Below, one piece after another: positions 1 through 8,011 of a DNA stretch of 33,644 nucleotides. This stretch comes from Nemertoderma westbladi (Eukaryota; Xenacoelomorpha; Nemertodermatida; Nemertodermatidae). Under the pieces are notes generated by a model that saw only the letters and a list, made by a program, of their open reading frames with translations, was not told the origin of the DNA and ran no database searches. A program made the position numbers and the translations under genes. The stretch covers positions 1 through 33,644 of the forward strand of contig JAUCBJ010005706.1 in NCBI GenBank assembly GCA_032718475.1, given 5' to 3'. Within the stretch, counting starts at the first letter, position 1. Every line of letters starts with the position of its first letter.

Positions 1-1121
1 GCAAAGAAATGGGAATGCATTTAATGTTTAGACATGTGGCCCTCTAGCGGGAGACCATTGCACTGATGGTGTCTGAAAGTCTCTCAAAAATCTCAACTTT
101 TGCTCATATTGATACCTACAAATTTTCAACTTGGCAGCTTTAAATCCGACAAAGTTATTAGCATGTCAAAATCGTAACGACGACAACGATTTCACTTTTA
201 GACCTTTGGCCCTCTAGCGGCAGACTGGAGAACTGCAGATGGATTCGCCTCGTTTGAAAGTCACAGCTAATGGTCTAATACATATCTGCCAAGTTTCAGC
301 TTAAACGGATTAAAAGCAAAGAAATGGGAGGGCATTTAATGTTTAGACATGTGGCCCTCTAGCGGGAGACCATTGCACTGATGGTGTCTGAAAGTCTCTC
401 AAAAATCTCAACTTTTGCTCATATTGATACCTACAAATTTTCAACTTGGCAGCTTTAAATCCGACAAAGTTATTAGCATGTCAAAATCGTAACGACGACA
501 ACGATTTCACTTTCAGACCTTTGGCCCTCTAGCGGCAGACTGGAGAACTGCAGATGGATTCGCCTCCTTTGAAAGTCACAGCTAATGGTCTAATACATAT
601 CTGCCAAGTTTCAGCTTAAACGGATTAAAAGCAAAGAAATGGGAGGGCATTTAATGTTTAGACATGTGGCCCTCTAGCGGGAGACCATTGCACTGATGGT
701 GTCTGAAAGTGTCTCAAAAATCTCAACTTTTGCTCATATTGATACCTACAAATTTTCAACTTGGCAGCTTTAAATCCGACAAAGTTATTAGCATGTCAAA
801 ATCGTAACGACGACAACGATTTCACTTTCAGACCTTTGGCCCTCTAGCGGCAGACTGGAGAACTGCAGATAGATTCGCCTCCTTTGAAAGTCACAGCTAA
901 TGGTCTAATACATATCTGCCAAGTTTCAGCTTAAACGGATTAAAAGCAAAGAAATGGGAGGGCATTTAATGTTTAGACATGTGGCCCTCTAGCGGGAGAC
1001 CATTGCACTGATGGTGTCTGAAAGTCTCTCAAAAATCTCAACTTTTGCTCATATTGATACCTACAAATTTTCAACTTGGCAGCTTTAAATCCGACAAAGT
1101 TATTAGCATGTCAAAATCGTA
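1..1121. repeat. Satellite array, 315-bp period, about 3.6 copies
   Basis: Copies start at 1, 316, 631 and 946 (the first four share GCAAAGAAATGGGA); the last is cut at about 1121. Copies differ by only a few substitutions. Each 315-bp unit is a dimer of two diverged halves: both halves carry the word GGCCCTCTAGCGG (38-50 and 208-220 in the first copy) and a related stretch around CAACTTGGCAGCTTTAAA or GCCAAGTTTCAGCTTAAA. The motif recurs near 353, 523, 668, 838 and 983, so spacing alternates 170 and 145 bp. The array begins at or before the left edge of the window. Confidence 0.95.
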
Positions 1122-1162
<41 letters not shown>

Positions 1163-1188
1163 AACGACGACGACGACGACGACGACAA
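1122..1188. repeat. (CGA)n microsatellite
   Basis: An almost pure CGA/GAC triplet run that starts exactly where the satellite unit normally reads AACGACGACAACGAT. It looks like an expansion of the short CGACGACAACGA stretch inside the satellite. The Arg-rich reading frame across it on the minus strand is a by-product. Confidence 0.95.
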
Positions 1189-1831
1189 CTATTTGCATAA
1201 ATTGACCCACCCCCTAACAGTGTCAATTCGCTAAGGCTCCGCCAACTTCGTGGCTCGCCCCACAATGTCGTAAATAGTCATTCCAGAACATGTATTCATT
1301 TAACATGGGGTGTATCCAGTTCATAATGGTGGCACAGCCAAGGAGACACATAGTATATTGAAGGTGAGTTGATTGTATTGGATGTCCGACTCAACCAACA
1401 ACGGCTGGGATATCCCAGTGAGGGATTATAATGTATTGTACAGTATATGCCTATTGTATACCCTATACAATAGGGCTTCCCTCTAATAACAATTACACAA
1501 TGCAATATATTATACTGTAGTATTTCTCCGTGACTTGCGTTATGGGCGTATTACTCAGTAGCATTTTAGTATTGTAACTGTGTTGTTAATACAGTAATAT
1601 TCATTCTAATTGTATATCTTTCCGGCTAATATCTTTTACTAGGCCTACTTTAATTATTTAATTAATTACTTTTATATACTGTATTATTAAATTTATATCA
1701 CAATGATTAATCACTTTTGAATTTATGGAAACTAAACACTTATTATTTCGATTCGTTTAACTTAATGTAATTAAATTTCATGTTTAACATTTTAATTTGT
1801 AATAAATTAAGCTTTTCTTTTCTTTACTAAC
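1189..1831. other. AT-rich stretch, no gene seen
   Basis: Non-coding AT-rich DNA with short TA-rich runs and one AGGCCTA word near 1640. I see no convincing coding frame, RNA gene or transposon end. Confidence 0.5.
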
Positions 1832-2021
1832 CTTCATATCATTGTCATCGCCAGTTTCTTTAATCCTTTGACAATGCGTGCACGCTCTATACTCTACCTC
1901 ATTCAACCTCCGCTTCATAGTCCACCTGTACACTACGTTGGGGTCATCCTCCTTGACGGTCCTGATTTGCCCAAAGAGCTTCTTACTGAGAACCTTTTGC
2001 GCTTCGCCAAAATTGTTCATA
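1832..2021 (-). CDS. Candidate internal exon of an unknown gene
   Basis: On the minus strand an open stretch is bounded by a plausible acceptor (AAGTACAG before 2021) and a good donor (ATGAAG followed by GTTAGT at 1831). It encodes about 63 residues of coding-like composition, including YRWTMKRRLNEVEYRACTHC, which has a Cys-x2-Cys pair and many charged residues. Base composition is more balanced than the AT-rich surroundings. I do not recognise the family; a zinc-binding or transposon-derived domain is possible. No partner exon is visible nearby, so it could also be a relic. Confidence 0.35.
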
Positions 2022-2412
2022 CTGTACTTATCCAGTAAATACTGTACAACCAGTAAAAATATAAAGCGTGGGAATGCGTGTCAAGGATAATTGCAAAGTT
2101 ATTATATATAACGCAGTTGGGAAATGACAAAATGAAAGTAAATTCAAATCTGAACGTAATCCCCACCTGTGATTGAGACTGTGACTAAGAATACCATAGA
2201 ATACAATATTATATTGAATGTGTGGTTGTCGAAGAACATAACATACAGTATGAAAGATGGTAAACCCCCCCCCCCCCCCCCCCCCCCCACCTCCTCTGGA
2301 TACTCCGATGCTGAAAAACATTATTAGGGCCTACATTACATTTTTTGGACCTCATCAGTACGTAAACACCATAGAATAATATTGATAATGATTCCCTATG
2401 TAAAACCAAGAC
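2022..2412. other. Non-coding DNA with a C24 run
   Basis: Holds a run of 24 cytosines at 2265-2288. The poly-Gly/Pro reading frames across it are artefacts of the homopolymer. Nothing else is recognisable. Confidence 0.6.
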
Positions 2413-2417
2413 AATAG
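2413..2417. repeat. Target site duplication AATAG (left)
   Basis: The 5 bp next to the left LTR are AATAG, the same as 6930-6934 next to the right LTR. Five bp is usual for Ty3/gypsy integrases. Confidence 0.93.
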
Positions 2418-2630
2418 TGTCGAGCGTTGAGAAAGAGATACAACTTCAATATTCCAAATACAATATAATATAATAGGCTAACATCATATAGCCTAACTAA
2501 CGGTAACGCAATACAAGTATTAATACATCAGGCACAGCTACTACAATCTGTATGTAGGCCTATATATATAACCATACATATATAACGGTACCGTATTTCG
2601 CCCTGTACTACACACTACACAAACTCTACA
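2418..2630 (-). repeat. 3' LTR of the gypsy element (213 bp)
   Basis: Matches 6722-6929 throughout except for one short interval (near 2573-2583) where this copy has five more bases. Ends are TG...CA. It includes the AATACAAGTATTAAT stretch (2510-2524). Confidence 0.96.
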
Positions 2631-2641
2631 TACTCCCCCGC
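2631..2641 (-). promoter_or_regulatory. Probable polypurine tract
   Basis: In the element's sense the bases just before the 3' LTR read GCGGGGGAGTA, a purine run directly abutting the TGTAGAG start of the LTR. This is where plus-strand priming is expected. Confidence 0.7.
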
Positions 2642-2851
2642 TAATAAAGCTAAAATATATAATATATATTTCAGGAAAAATCCGAAGAAAACGTTACAAA
2701 GGAGGATGTCATTAGTTCCGAAAGTCTATACCTAGTTACCAATTTAGTTACAGTTTAAGACTAACAATACTAAAGAAAATATTGATTACATACCCAAAAA
2801 AAAGGAAACCCTACTTTACCAGTGCAATGTCTTTATGTGTGGCCTCCTAAT

Positions 2852-5800
2852 CTATTTATATATACGACCACTCCTAGTACATGAAGTCTGAGTATTATGT
2901 GTGTTCCTTGTAGTGGTAGAGCTCTGGGGCTCTTCTCCATGATTTGAGGGACTATTCACCGCAAAATCATAACTTATATCGAACGTTTCCTCTTCTGTAT
3001 TCCCAGGATTCATATTGTCATTATCGACTTGCTCCACTGAATCCACTATCGACTGGGGACAGCGCGATAGTTTAGAGATATTCACTGTGTCTATCCAACC
3101 ATTGCCATCATCAACCTTTACAATCTGGTTGGAGATTACTTCTATCACTTGCGCTTTGACAAGAGACTGTGTAGGTCCCTTCTTACAGAATACCCAGTTG
3201 CCATTCCTCAACCAGGTTGGTCCCGTGAATTTTACATAGGGTTTATCGGAGCTGGATGGCCTGGGTGCGACTGTAGAGAATCTGTTAAATCTTAAGAACC
3301 TCGAGTGAGGTGTGACACCTGTAATACGGTTAGTCAAGGCACGTATATTCCCCAATGCATTATCCAGCTCTGACTCCCATTGGTTCACATTCTTATTGGA
3401 CTCTGCCAACCGAAGCAGAATGTGCCGCCAAATTATTCCGTTGTACCGTTCACACTGCCCATTACCTGAAGGATGATAGGCAGTTGTACGTGTTTTAGTA
3501 ATATTCCATGATTCAAGATAATCTCTAAATTTCTGACTTTCGAACTGTGATCCTCTGTCAGAATGGACAGACTTACATGGACCAAATAGAGTAAACAGCG
3601 ATGTTAAACATCGCTCAACAGTTTCTAACTTCATGTTTGGTACAGGAAATGCAAATGGAAATCTCGAAAACTCATCAATGCAAACGAATAAGTATTTATT
3701 TCTGGTGGCTGATGGTATGGGTCCTTTAAAGTCAACCGAGACTCTCTCCCATGGTTCTGTAGATGATGTAATTGTCCCGGGAGTTGGTTTTACAAACCTT
3801 GGTTTCTGCTCACAACAAATTATACAGTCATGACATATCTTAGCGCAATCTTGCTTCAGCCCTGGCCAATCATAAAATTGTTTAATGAATTGATATGTCC
3901 TTTCCACACCAGGGTGCCCCAAACCTCTATGAATCGTGTCCAATGAAACAGAACCTTGTCCATCCTGTAATCCTCCATCTGACGACTGAGATGCGCAACA
4001 CCGGCTCAGTGCATCAGCTATGATATTGTCTGTACCTCTCCGGTAACTGATTTCAAATGCAAACTCAGCCAACTCGATGCGCCACCTACACAATTTCCTA
4101 TTCTTCACTTTTGTTTTTGGCCGTTCATCTAACAAGTATGATACTCCTTCCTGATCTGTTAATATTTCAAAACGCCGCCCCATTAGAAAGTCTCTCAGTT
4201 TATCCACACAGTAATATATCGCAAAGGCCTCTAGTTCTGGTGTGGACCAATATCGTTCTGTCTGACTAAGGCTGTGAGAAATAAAGGCGATGGGACGTCC
4301 ATTCTGTGATAGCATACCTCCAATAGCACTGTCAGATGCATCAGTTTCTAAAACTAAGGGATCAACTAAATTTGGTATCAATAAACACGACTCCACTATC
4401 TGTCTTTTAATTTCTGTGATAGCCTGGATACATTCACTATTCAACGGGAAGCACCCCTCTTTGAGTGATACAAAGAGTGGATTAGCTACCATAGCAAAGT
4501 TCTTCACCCATTTTGAGTAATATACGCATATTCCAACAAGCCTTTCTAAAGCTTTCTTGTTACTGGGCACTGGCAGGTCCATAAGCCCTTGATATCTAGA
4601 AGGATCCGGTTTGGTACAACCATTACCAATAATATGACCCATAAACTGAATTTCAGTTTTGTGGAACTCACACTTAGTTAGCTTAAACCTCATTTGGGCA
4701 ATTCTTGCTCTCTCTAGGAACTTCCGCACCCGCTCATCATGCTCTTTCGTATCATTACCAAATACAACAACGTCATCCACTATTACTTCAACCCCTTCTA
4801 GGTCTGAAATAATGTTCATAATTTCTCTCTGGAACACTGCGGTTCCATTAGTTACCCCATATGGGAGTCTATTAAATTGAAACAGTTTACCCCCGGCCTC
4901 GAATGCGGTGTAAGGTCTTTCCTCTTCCTTGATAGGTAGCTGGTGATAGGCCGACCTTAAATCGAATTTTGAAAAAACCTTACCAACAGCTATACGATCA
5001 ATAATTTCCGAAACCACTGGGAAGGGGTATGCATCATGTTCAGTGAACTGGTTTATCGTCGAAGCATAATCTATGCAAAACCGACGCTTATCCCCCTCGT
5101 GGGAAATCACACACTGGGACCTCCATGGGCTTTGGGAAGGTTCTATTACCCCATCTCCTAATAGTCGTGTTACTTCGGATTGAATAAACTTACGGTCATC
5201 ACTGCTCCTGTAACGGGATGCAGAACGGATGGGAGTGGCCTCGGAATTCAGTATAATGACTGACACAGGTTCCACAGCTAACCCCACATTTTCTTCAACA
5301 AACAATTCCTGAAATTCTTCGAGTAACCCACCACTACAGCTTGAGACCCGTAAGTTACCCTGATTACCTCCAAAAGGCAACTGAACCTCGGTAAACTCCT
5401 TCAGAGCTGACACACCCAGAATTGCCGGATCACACAACTCCCTAGCAATAAACACTGGGACAACTATATAACGGTTATCAATTTCTATAATGGTTTCAAC
5501 TTTCCCCAATATATTAAGCGACTGGTTCCCAATAGAAAGACATGAAGTGCCTATTGTGGACCCATTTATCTGCCATTTAAACTTCTTAGCAGTATGTAAA
5601 TCAACTAGCGTTATATCCGAACCAGGATCCACAAGCCAATCTAATTGTATATCATTCACCTTTGCCGTTACAAACTTCCTTAAACTTCCACCGGTATTCT
5701 GGTGTCCGTCATTGGCGGCAACCCGAAATGCAGCCGAACTTGAACTGTTTCCCGGCGCCACATTCCCAGTAGGTTTAGAACCAGGAGTGGTAGAGCGACA

Positions 5801-6694
5801 CATTCTAGCGAAATGGCCCGGTTTACCACACTTGTGGCAATCAACACTCCTTGCTCTACATTCAGTTTTAGAATGAAAAGCTGCAGAACCGCAACCAAAA
5901 CACCTCCATTTCCCTGATGGACTTGACTGTTGGGTCGCCCGACCAGAACATACATAGGCGGGGTTATGGATTGATGACCCATCCACACCGGGTCCAGTTT
6001 CAGCCAATCTTGTGAGAGCCCTTGGGACATTCGCAACTTTAGACCCATGTGACGCTGTAACGCCCCCAGAATGTTCCACAGCTGCTCTCACAGAGGACTG
6101 TTCAATCTCTGCCGTCGAGAACGCATCCTCAAATCCAAACACATTCCCCGACTTTTCCGCCGATTTATAAGCCCGGAACACTGCAACGCGAATGTCGTCC
6201 GAGGCAACTCCAGTACAAAACGCATCCCGAAGCGCCTCGTTCTCAAAGGCTGCAGGGAAACGACAAAAACTAATATTCTTCCTCAGATCCGATACAAAAT
6301 CATCTAAACTCGCTCCATCACTTTGCTTTGATGAATAAAGCTTAACTCGTTCGCTTAACGCGTTTCTCTCCATCATCAGCTTCTTTTCGAGGAAGCTAAC
6401 CGCTTGAGTGAACTCGGTTTCTCCAGGATTTAAGGTTCCCCACACCTTCACCTCGTCGTAATATCTAGCTGCTTTCTCGCCGGAGTAAAGCAACAGCCAA
6501 TCTACCTTTTCCGAATCGGGAACTCTGGATAGACGTATGAAGCGCTTAAACTGATTCATCCACTGAGAGAAGTCATCTTTGTCAGGGTTAAACTTCTCCA
6601 AAACACGGCTTAGTGTAGGACCGGTTCTCCGTTGTCCAGTACCAACGTCGTAGGGTTCAGTGTTAGTACCGGTACTCTGATCGGCTTCAGCCAT
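2852..6694 (-). CDS. Gag-pol polyprotein, Ty3/gypsy type
   Basis: One 1280-residue frame. Gag occupies about 1-250. Two zinc-knuckle-like motifs follow: an atypical CFGCGSAAFHSKTEC (about 265-279) and a standard CHKCGKPGHFARMC (about 286-299). The aspartic protease motif is Asp-Pro-Gly at 356-358, where Asp-Thr/Ser-Gly is expected. RT covers about 500-690, with FDLRSAYHQ (577-585) and the catalytic Val-Asp-Asp at 639-641; RNase H has D785, E822 and D847. Integrase has an H922/H927-C954/C957 zinc site and a D988, D1046, E1082 triad with 35 residues between the last two. Length and domain order fit a complete polyprotein. The start at 6694 is the first ATG after the LTR and primer region. No frameshift separates gag from pol, so the Gag:Pol ratio must be set by some other means. 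The tail after 1210 is acidic and low-complexity, without a chromodomain. Confidence 0.96.
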   Translation of the reverse strand: MAEADQSTGTNTEPYDVGTGQRRTGPTLSRVLEKFNPDKDDFSQWMNQFKRFIRLSRVPDSEKVDWLLLYSGEKAARYYDEVKVWGTLNPGETEFTQAVSFLEKKLMMERNALSERVKLYSSKQSDGASLDDFVSDLRKNISFCRFPAAFENEALRDAFCTGVASDDIRVAVFRAYKSAEKSGNVFGFEDAFSTAEIEQSSVRAAVEHSGGVTASHGSKVANVPRALTRLAETGPGVDGSSIHNPAYVCSGRATQQSSPSGKWRCFGCGSAAFHSKTECRARSVDCHKCGKPGHFARMCRSTTPGSKPTGNVAPGNSSSSAAFRVAANDGHQNTGGSLRKFVTAKVNDIQLDWLVDPGSDITLVDLHTAKKFKWQINGSTIGTSCLSIGNQSLNILGKVETIIEIDNRYIVVPVFIARELCDPAILGVSALKEFTEVQLPFGGNQGNLRVSSCSGGLLEEFQELFVEENVGLAVEPVSVIILNSEATPIRSASRYRSSDDRKFIQSEVTRLLGDGVIEPSQSPWRSQCVISHEGDKRRFCIDYASTINQFTEHDAYPFPVVSEIIDRIAVGKVFSKFDLRSAYHQLPIKEEERPYTAFEAGGKLFQFNRLPYGVTNGTAVFQREIMNIISDLEGVEVIVDDVVVFGNDTKEHDERVRKFLERARIAQMRFKLTKCEFHKTEIQFMGHIIGNGCTKPDPSRYQGLMDLPVPSNKKALERLVGICVYYSKWVKNFAMVANPLFVSLKEGCFPLNSECIQAITEIKRQIVESCLLIPNLVDPLVLETDASDSAIGGMLSQNGRPIAFISHSLSQTERYWSTPELEAFAIYYCVDKLRDFLMGRRFEILTDQEGVSYLLDERPKTKVKNRKLCRWRIELAEFAFEISYRRGTDNIIADALSRCCASQSSDGGLQDGQGSVSLDTIHRGLGHPGVERTYQFIKQFYDWPGLKQDCAKICHDCIICCEQKPRFVKPTPGTITSSTEPWERVSVDFKGPIPSATRNKYLFVCIDEFSRFPFAFPVPNMKLETVERCLTSLFTLFGPCKSVHSDRGSQFESQKFRDYLESWNITKTRTTAYHPSGNGQCERYNGIIWRHILLRLAESNKNVNQWESELDNALGNIRALTNRITGVTPHSRFLRFNRFSTVAPRPSSSDKPYVKFTGPTWLRNGNWVFCKKGPTQSLVKAQVIEVISNQIVKVDDGNGWIDTVNISKLSRCPQSIVDSVEQVDNDNMNPGNTEEETFDISYDFAVNSPSNHGEEPQSSTTTRNTHNTQTSCTRSGRIYK

Positions 6695-6705
6695 ATCAGA
6701 ATTGA

Positions 6706-6720
6706 ATTAATACTTGTATT
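6706..6720 (-). promoter_or_regulatory. Putative self-priming primer-binding site
   Basis: In the element's sense, one base after the 5' LTR, the sequence is AATACAAGTATTAAT. It is the perfect 15-nt reverse complement of the sense LTR at 6828-6814. No TGG (tRNA CCA complement) is present here. Tf1/sushi elements prime reverse transcription from their own 5' RNA end in this way. The arms AATAC/GTATT are themselves palindromic, which weakens the statistical case somewhat. Confidence 0.55.
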
Positions 6721-6721
6721 T

Positions 6722-6929
6722 TGTCGAGCGTTGAGAAAGAGATACAACTTCAATATTCCAAATACAATATAATATAATAGGCTAACATCATATAGCCTAA
6801 CTAACGGTAACGCAATACAAGTATTAATACATCAGGCACAGCTACTACAATCTGTATGTAGGCCTATATATATAACCATAGGTACGGTACCGTATTTCGC
6901 CCTGTACTACACACTACACAAACTCTACA
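6722..6929 (-). repeat. 5' LTR of the gypsy element (208 bp)
   Basis: Contains the promoter of the element. In sense orientation it begins TGTAGAG at 6929 and ends CGACA at 6722. Confidence 0.96.
6865..6874 (-). promoter_or_regulatory. Possible TATA box in the gypsy LTR
   Basis: TATATATATA lies within the LTR. A start about 30 bp downstream would fall near 6843, slightly upstream of the self-complementary stretch at 6828-6814, which would then sit within the first 30 nt of the transcript. AT richness makes the call weak. Confidence 0.35.
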
Positions 6930-6934
6930 AATAG
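6930..6934. repeat. Target site duplication AATAG (right)
   Basis: Right-hand copy of the 5-bp duplication. The insertion point lies one base before the first TTAGCCGT repeat of the 6936-7078 cluster. Confidence 0.93.
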
Positions 6935-6935
6935 A

Positions 6936-7078
6936 TTAGCCGTAACGCGACAGTTAGCCGTAACGCGACTTTTATATTAGCCGTACCGCGACTTTTAAAA
7001 GTCGCGTTACGGCTAATCTCTCAAAAAATTAGCCGTGACGCAACATTAGCCGTGACGCGACATTAGCCGTAACGCGAC
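6936..7078. repeat. TTAGCCGTRACGCGAC repeat cluster with palindrome
   Basis: Six direct copies of the 16-mer TTAGCCGTAACGCGAC or one-to-two-base variants start at 6936, 6954, 6977, 7029, 7046 and 7063, and one inverted copy lies at 7001-7016. The copy at 6977 and the inverted copy form a 42-bp near-perfect palindrome (6976-7017, 21-bp arms, one mismatch, no loop). Spacing is irregular (17-52 bp), unlike a CRISPR array. The words are CpG-rich and stand out from the AT-rich context. Confidence 0.9.
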
Positions 7079-7139
7079 GACACCCCTCTACACGGCACGG
7101 GCTGGCAGCCAAGGCGCCACGGGGGCCTAATCTTGGTCT

Positions 7140-8011
7140 GGACATACAGTATTATCTGAAACTGTTGCCCAACCCATTGCCTTTGTCGCTGAGGCATTTC
7201 ATAAGCTAGGCTGGACGACACGCTGGCTCCCAACTCCCACTCTGGGCTACCTCTGGCAAATAATCGCCATCCCCACAATCTTATATAAATAAAATCAAAT
7301 TCATGGTCGGAGCCCTCACAACCGACCAGCGACTGAAACTAGACTCCAATTATCGCAAATCCTTAAGAGGGCTAATGCATCTAGGGCGCTGCCCAACCCA
7401 TTGCCTTTGTCGCTGAGGCATTTCATAAGCTAGGCTGGACGACACGCTGGCTCCCAACTCCCACTCTGGGCTACCTCTGGCAAATAATCGCCATCCCCAC
7501 AATCTTATATAAATAAAATCAAATTCATGGTCGGAGCCCTCACAACCGACCAGCGACTGAAACTAGACTCCAATTATCGCAAATCCTTAAGAGGGCTAAT
7601 GCATCTAGGGCGCTATGCAAGTAACGAGGTAATTTACGGCCTCCTGCACTGCAGAACCATCTCCCTGGACGCGTTTCACGACTGCATCGGGAGTATCATG
7701 CGTTCTACCAAAAGTCCTAAGAGTCCATCCAGACCACCATCCGAACCCACATCCCACTAAACTGTAACGCAAATTACAACGGACTCGGCGGAACGTACAA
7801 GGAATGCCGGTCACTCTTCCCCATGCCACACATCACATCACTGCTGAATTACGACTACAGCAAATCAATGCTTATTTCGAGATTGAACCCTGGTTCCACA
7901 TCTGTCCGCGACAGCGATGCTATCAACTTTATAGAAAACTGGTACAAAATTATATCTATTCCCTTTCATCAAAAACATGACCGCATACTAGAATATTTCA
8001 ATGTCAACTAA
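7140..8011 (+). pseudogene. Decayed LINE-like reverse transcriptase C-terminal region
   Basis: Conceptual translation gives stretches that read like the end of a non-LTR retrotransposon pol. One reads VAEAFHKLGWTTRWLPTPTL followed by a segment ending IPTILYK and a stop (about 7290). A second frame from 7527 reads LKLDSNYRKSLRGLMHLGRY and continues through NEVIYGLLHCRTISLDAFHD. A third at about 7823-8011 ends YFNVN. In LINE proteins an 'ILYG...' segment followed by 'LDxxYRKxLRGL' lies past the RT thumb, and that likeness is the basis of the call. At least one stop and one frame change break it, and a 224-bp tandem duplication lies inside. No RT catalytic motif is present, so the family is uncertain. 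Confidence 0.45.
7167..7614. repeat. Exact 224-bp tandem duplication
   Basis: 7167-7390 and 7391-7614 read identically, beginning GCCCAACCCATTGCC and ending CTAGGGCGCT. The duplication lies within the LINE-like relic and must be recent, or an assembly artefact, because no differences were seen. Confidence 0.93.

Larger units (their letters stand above)
2418..6929 (-). mobile_element. Complete Ty3/gypsy LTR retrotransposon
   Basis: The element is 4512 bp and lies on the minus strand. It has two LTRs (2418-2630 and 6722-6929) that begin TGTAGAG and end CGACA in the element's sense. A perfect 5-bp target duplication AATAG flanks it (2413-2417 and 6930-6934). Inside is one uninterrupted gag-pol frame in the order gag, protease, RT, RNase H, integrase, which is the Ty3/gypsy order. 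The LTRs differ only by a short indel/substitution near 2573-2583, so the insertion is recent. No tRNA-type primer site follows the 5' LTR; a self-complementary primer site is proposed instead. No chromodomain or envelope frame is seen. Compact size, short LTRs and a fused single frame resemble Tf1-type organisation, while the RT wording (LEGVEVIVDD) is closer to Mag/SURL-like elements; the lineage is left open. Confidence 0.97.

Noticed and set aside
1071-1265. Arg-rich open frame on the minus strand
   Set aside because: It is the CGA microsatellite read as codons.
2028-2409. Two poly-Gly frames on the minus strand
   Set aside because: They exist only because of the C24 run.
6936-7078. CRISPR array
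   Set aside because: Repeats are 16 bp, spacing runs from 17 to 52 bp, one copy is inverted, and the DNA is eukaryotic.
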